DNA from: Smallanthus sonchifolius
Lineage: Eukaryota > Streptophyta > Magnoliopsida > Asterales > Asteraceae
Length of the DNA stretch: 64,000 bases
Reading direction: 5' to 3'
NCBI GenBank assembly: GCA_023525975.1
Contig: CM042032.1
Span: forward strand, 24,372,001-24,436,000
Both the position numbers and the translations under genes were made by a program. Each line of letters opens with the position of its first letter. The first letter of the stretch is position 1. The notes under the pieces are model-generated. The model ran no database searches. It had not been told where the DNA came from and saw only the letters and a program-made list of their open reading frames with translations. Below are positions 63,538 to 64,000 of the stretch, piece after piece.

Positions 63538-64000
63538 GTTGAACGAGCCCGACAATTTTTTCACACCTTTCACACCTTGTAAAACACACACAAGCTGTGG
63601 TGTTCCATTCCCGAGCCATAGTTCGCGTATGAGGGTCCGGTTTCTAGCAAAACGTCCGCAAATTGTCGTAGATAGTGCCAAGGTAAGGTTTCCAAACACC
63701 CTGAGGTTCCTTTGTGTAAACCTAAGATAGGGATATTGATTATGATAATGTCGGATATGATTTAGGGTTCTATTGAGGTGTTGATTGTTATATTGATTCA
63801 GAAGGAGGTTCTACTTGAGGTGAGTTCCTCTGAACTATGCTCTATAAAATGTTTTATAAATGATTTTGATCTGAGATCCCAATATCATCCGTGCATATAT
63901 CCGATAATAAGTACTTATTGTGGCCATGATTGGGGGGACTGACGGGCGAGACTGGTCCTCTCGTATTTGGCCGGACTTGTATCTGGAAACCCAGGGAGTC

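Larger units (their letters stand above)
63188..64000 (+). mobile_element. T-family LTR, plus strand, cut by window end
   Basis: Begins TGTAACACCCAGATAATTCCC, the T start, in the opposite orientation to T and T'. A CGGACC/GGTCCG dyad array (63,314-63,512) lies just upstream of a TATA box (TATAAATA, 63,530-63,537). The LTR continues past the edge. Confidence 0.8.

Overview
This window is nuclear DNA of a flowering plant. The intron-rich host gene, the plant-type Ty3/gypsy and Ty1/copia LTR retrotransposons, the tRNA-derived SINEs, the Helitron ends and the MITEs all point there. The element families look most like those of Asteraceae, but that is a weak inference from the style of their gag and pol proteins.

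Positions 1 to 47,632 are one nest of retrotransposons. The bottom layer is a minus-strand gypsy element with a TGGCGCC-type primer-binding site. Its 5' LTR is 47,025-47,632 and its gag starts at 46,927. That gag is split by a solo LTR of a family called T here (37,353-46,737), which is itself split by a full minus-strand gypsy element, E4 (37,639-45,649, target duplication CATCT). Gag resumes in the same frame at 37,352-37,039 and is cut again by a second T-family LTR, T' (right end 37,038). T' contains two more gypsy elements: E2 (27,005-36,298, plus strand) and E3 (right end 26,069, plus strand). The left LTR of E3 is broken by a Ty1/copia element (9,747-16,516, minus strand, target duplication CTAAG) and meets an old gypsy element, E0, whose 3' LTR is 5,464-9,014. 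Positions 1-838 are the end of another E4-family LTR. E2, E3 and E4 have chromovirus-like gag-pro-RT-RNaseH-integrase order with a chromodomain-like tail. All coding regions carry stops, frameshifts or deletions.

Positions 47,633 to 56,950 hold the only host gene I can support: an apparently intact ten-exon gene for a plastid CRT-like transporter (CLT family, 438 residues, coding span 48,546-56,726). A SINE lies just upstream. Intron 1 (3.66 kb) holds SINE pieces and two Helitron ends, and intron 4 holds a 360-bp hAT-type MITE.

Positions 57,141 to 60,275 are a small LTR element (LTRs about 255 bp, target duplication GACAA) with long open frames but no complete retroviral domain. Beyond it are a LTR remnant carrying a PIF/Harbinger-like MITE filled with a GGGTCGGGTCAT-type minisatellite (61,200-62,141), and the start of a third T-family LTR (63,188 to the end).

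The most interesting signal is at a scale gene lists ignore. Several unrelated LTR families each carry a tandem array of short dyad-symmetric units. In some, both arms change together so the stem is kept. In E2 the units fold as hairpins with UUCG loops downstream of the TATA box, so they would be in the transcript. In the T family the dyads lie immediately upstream of the TATA box.
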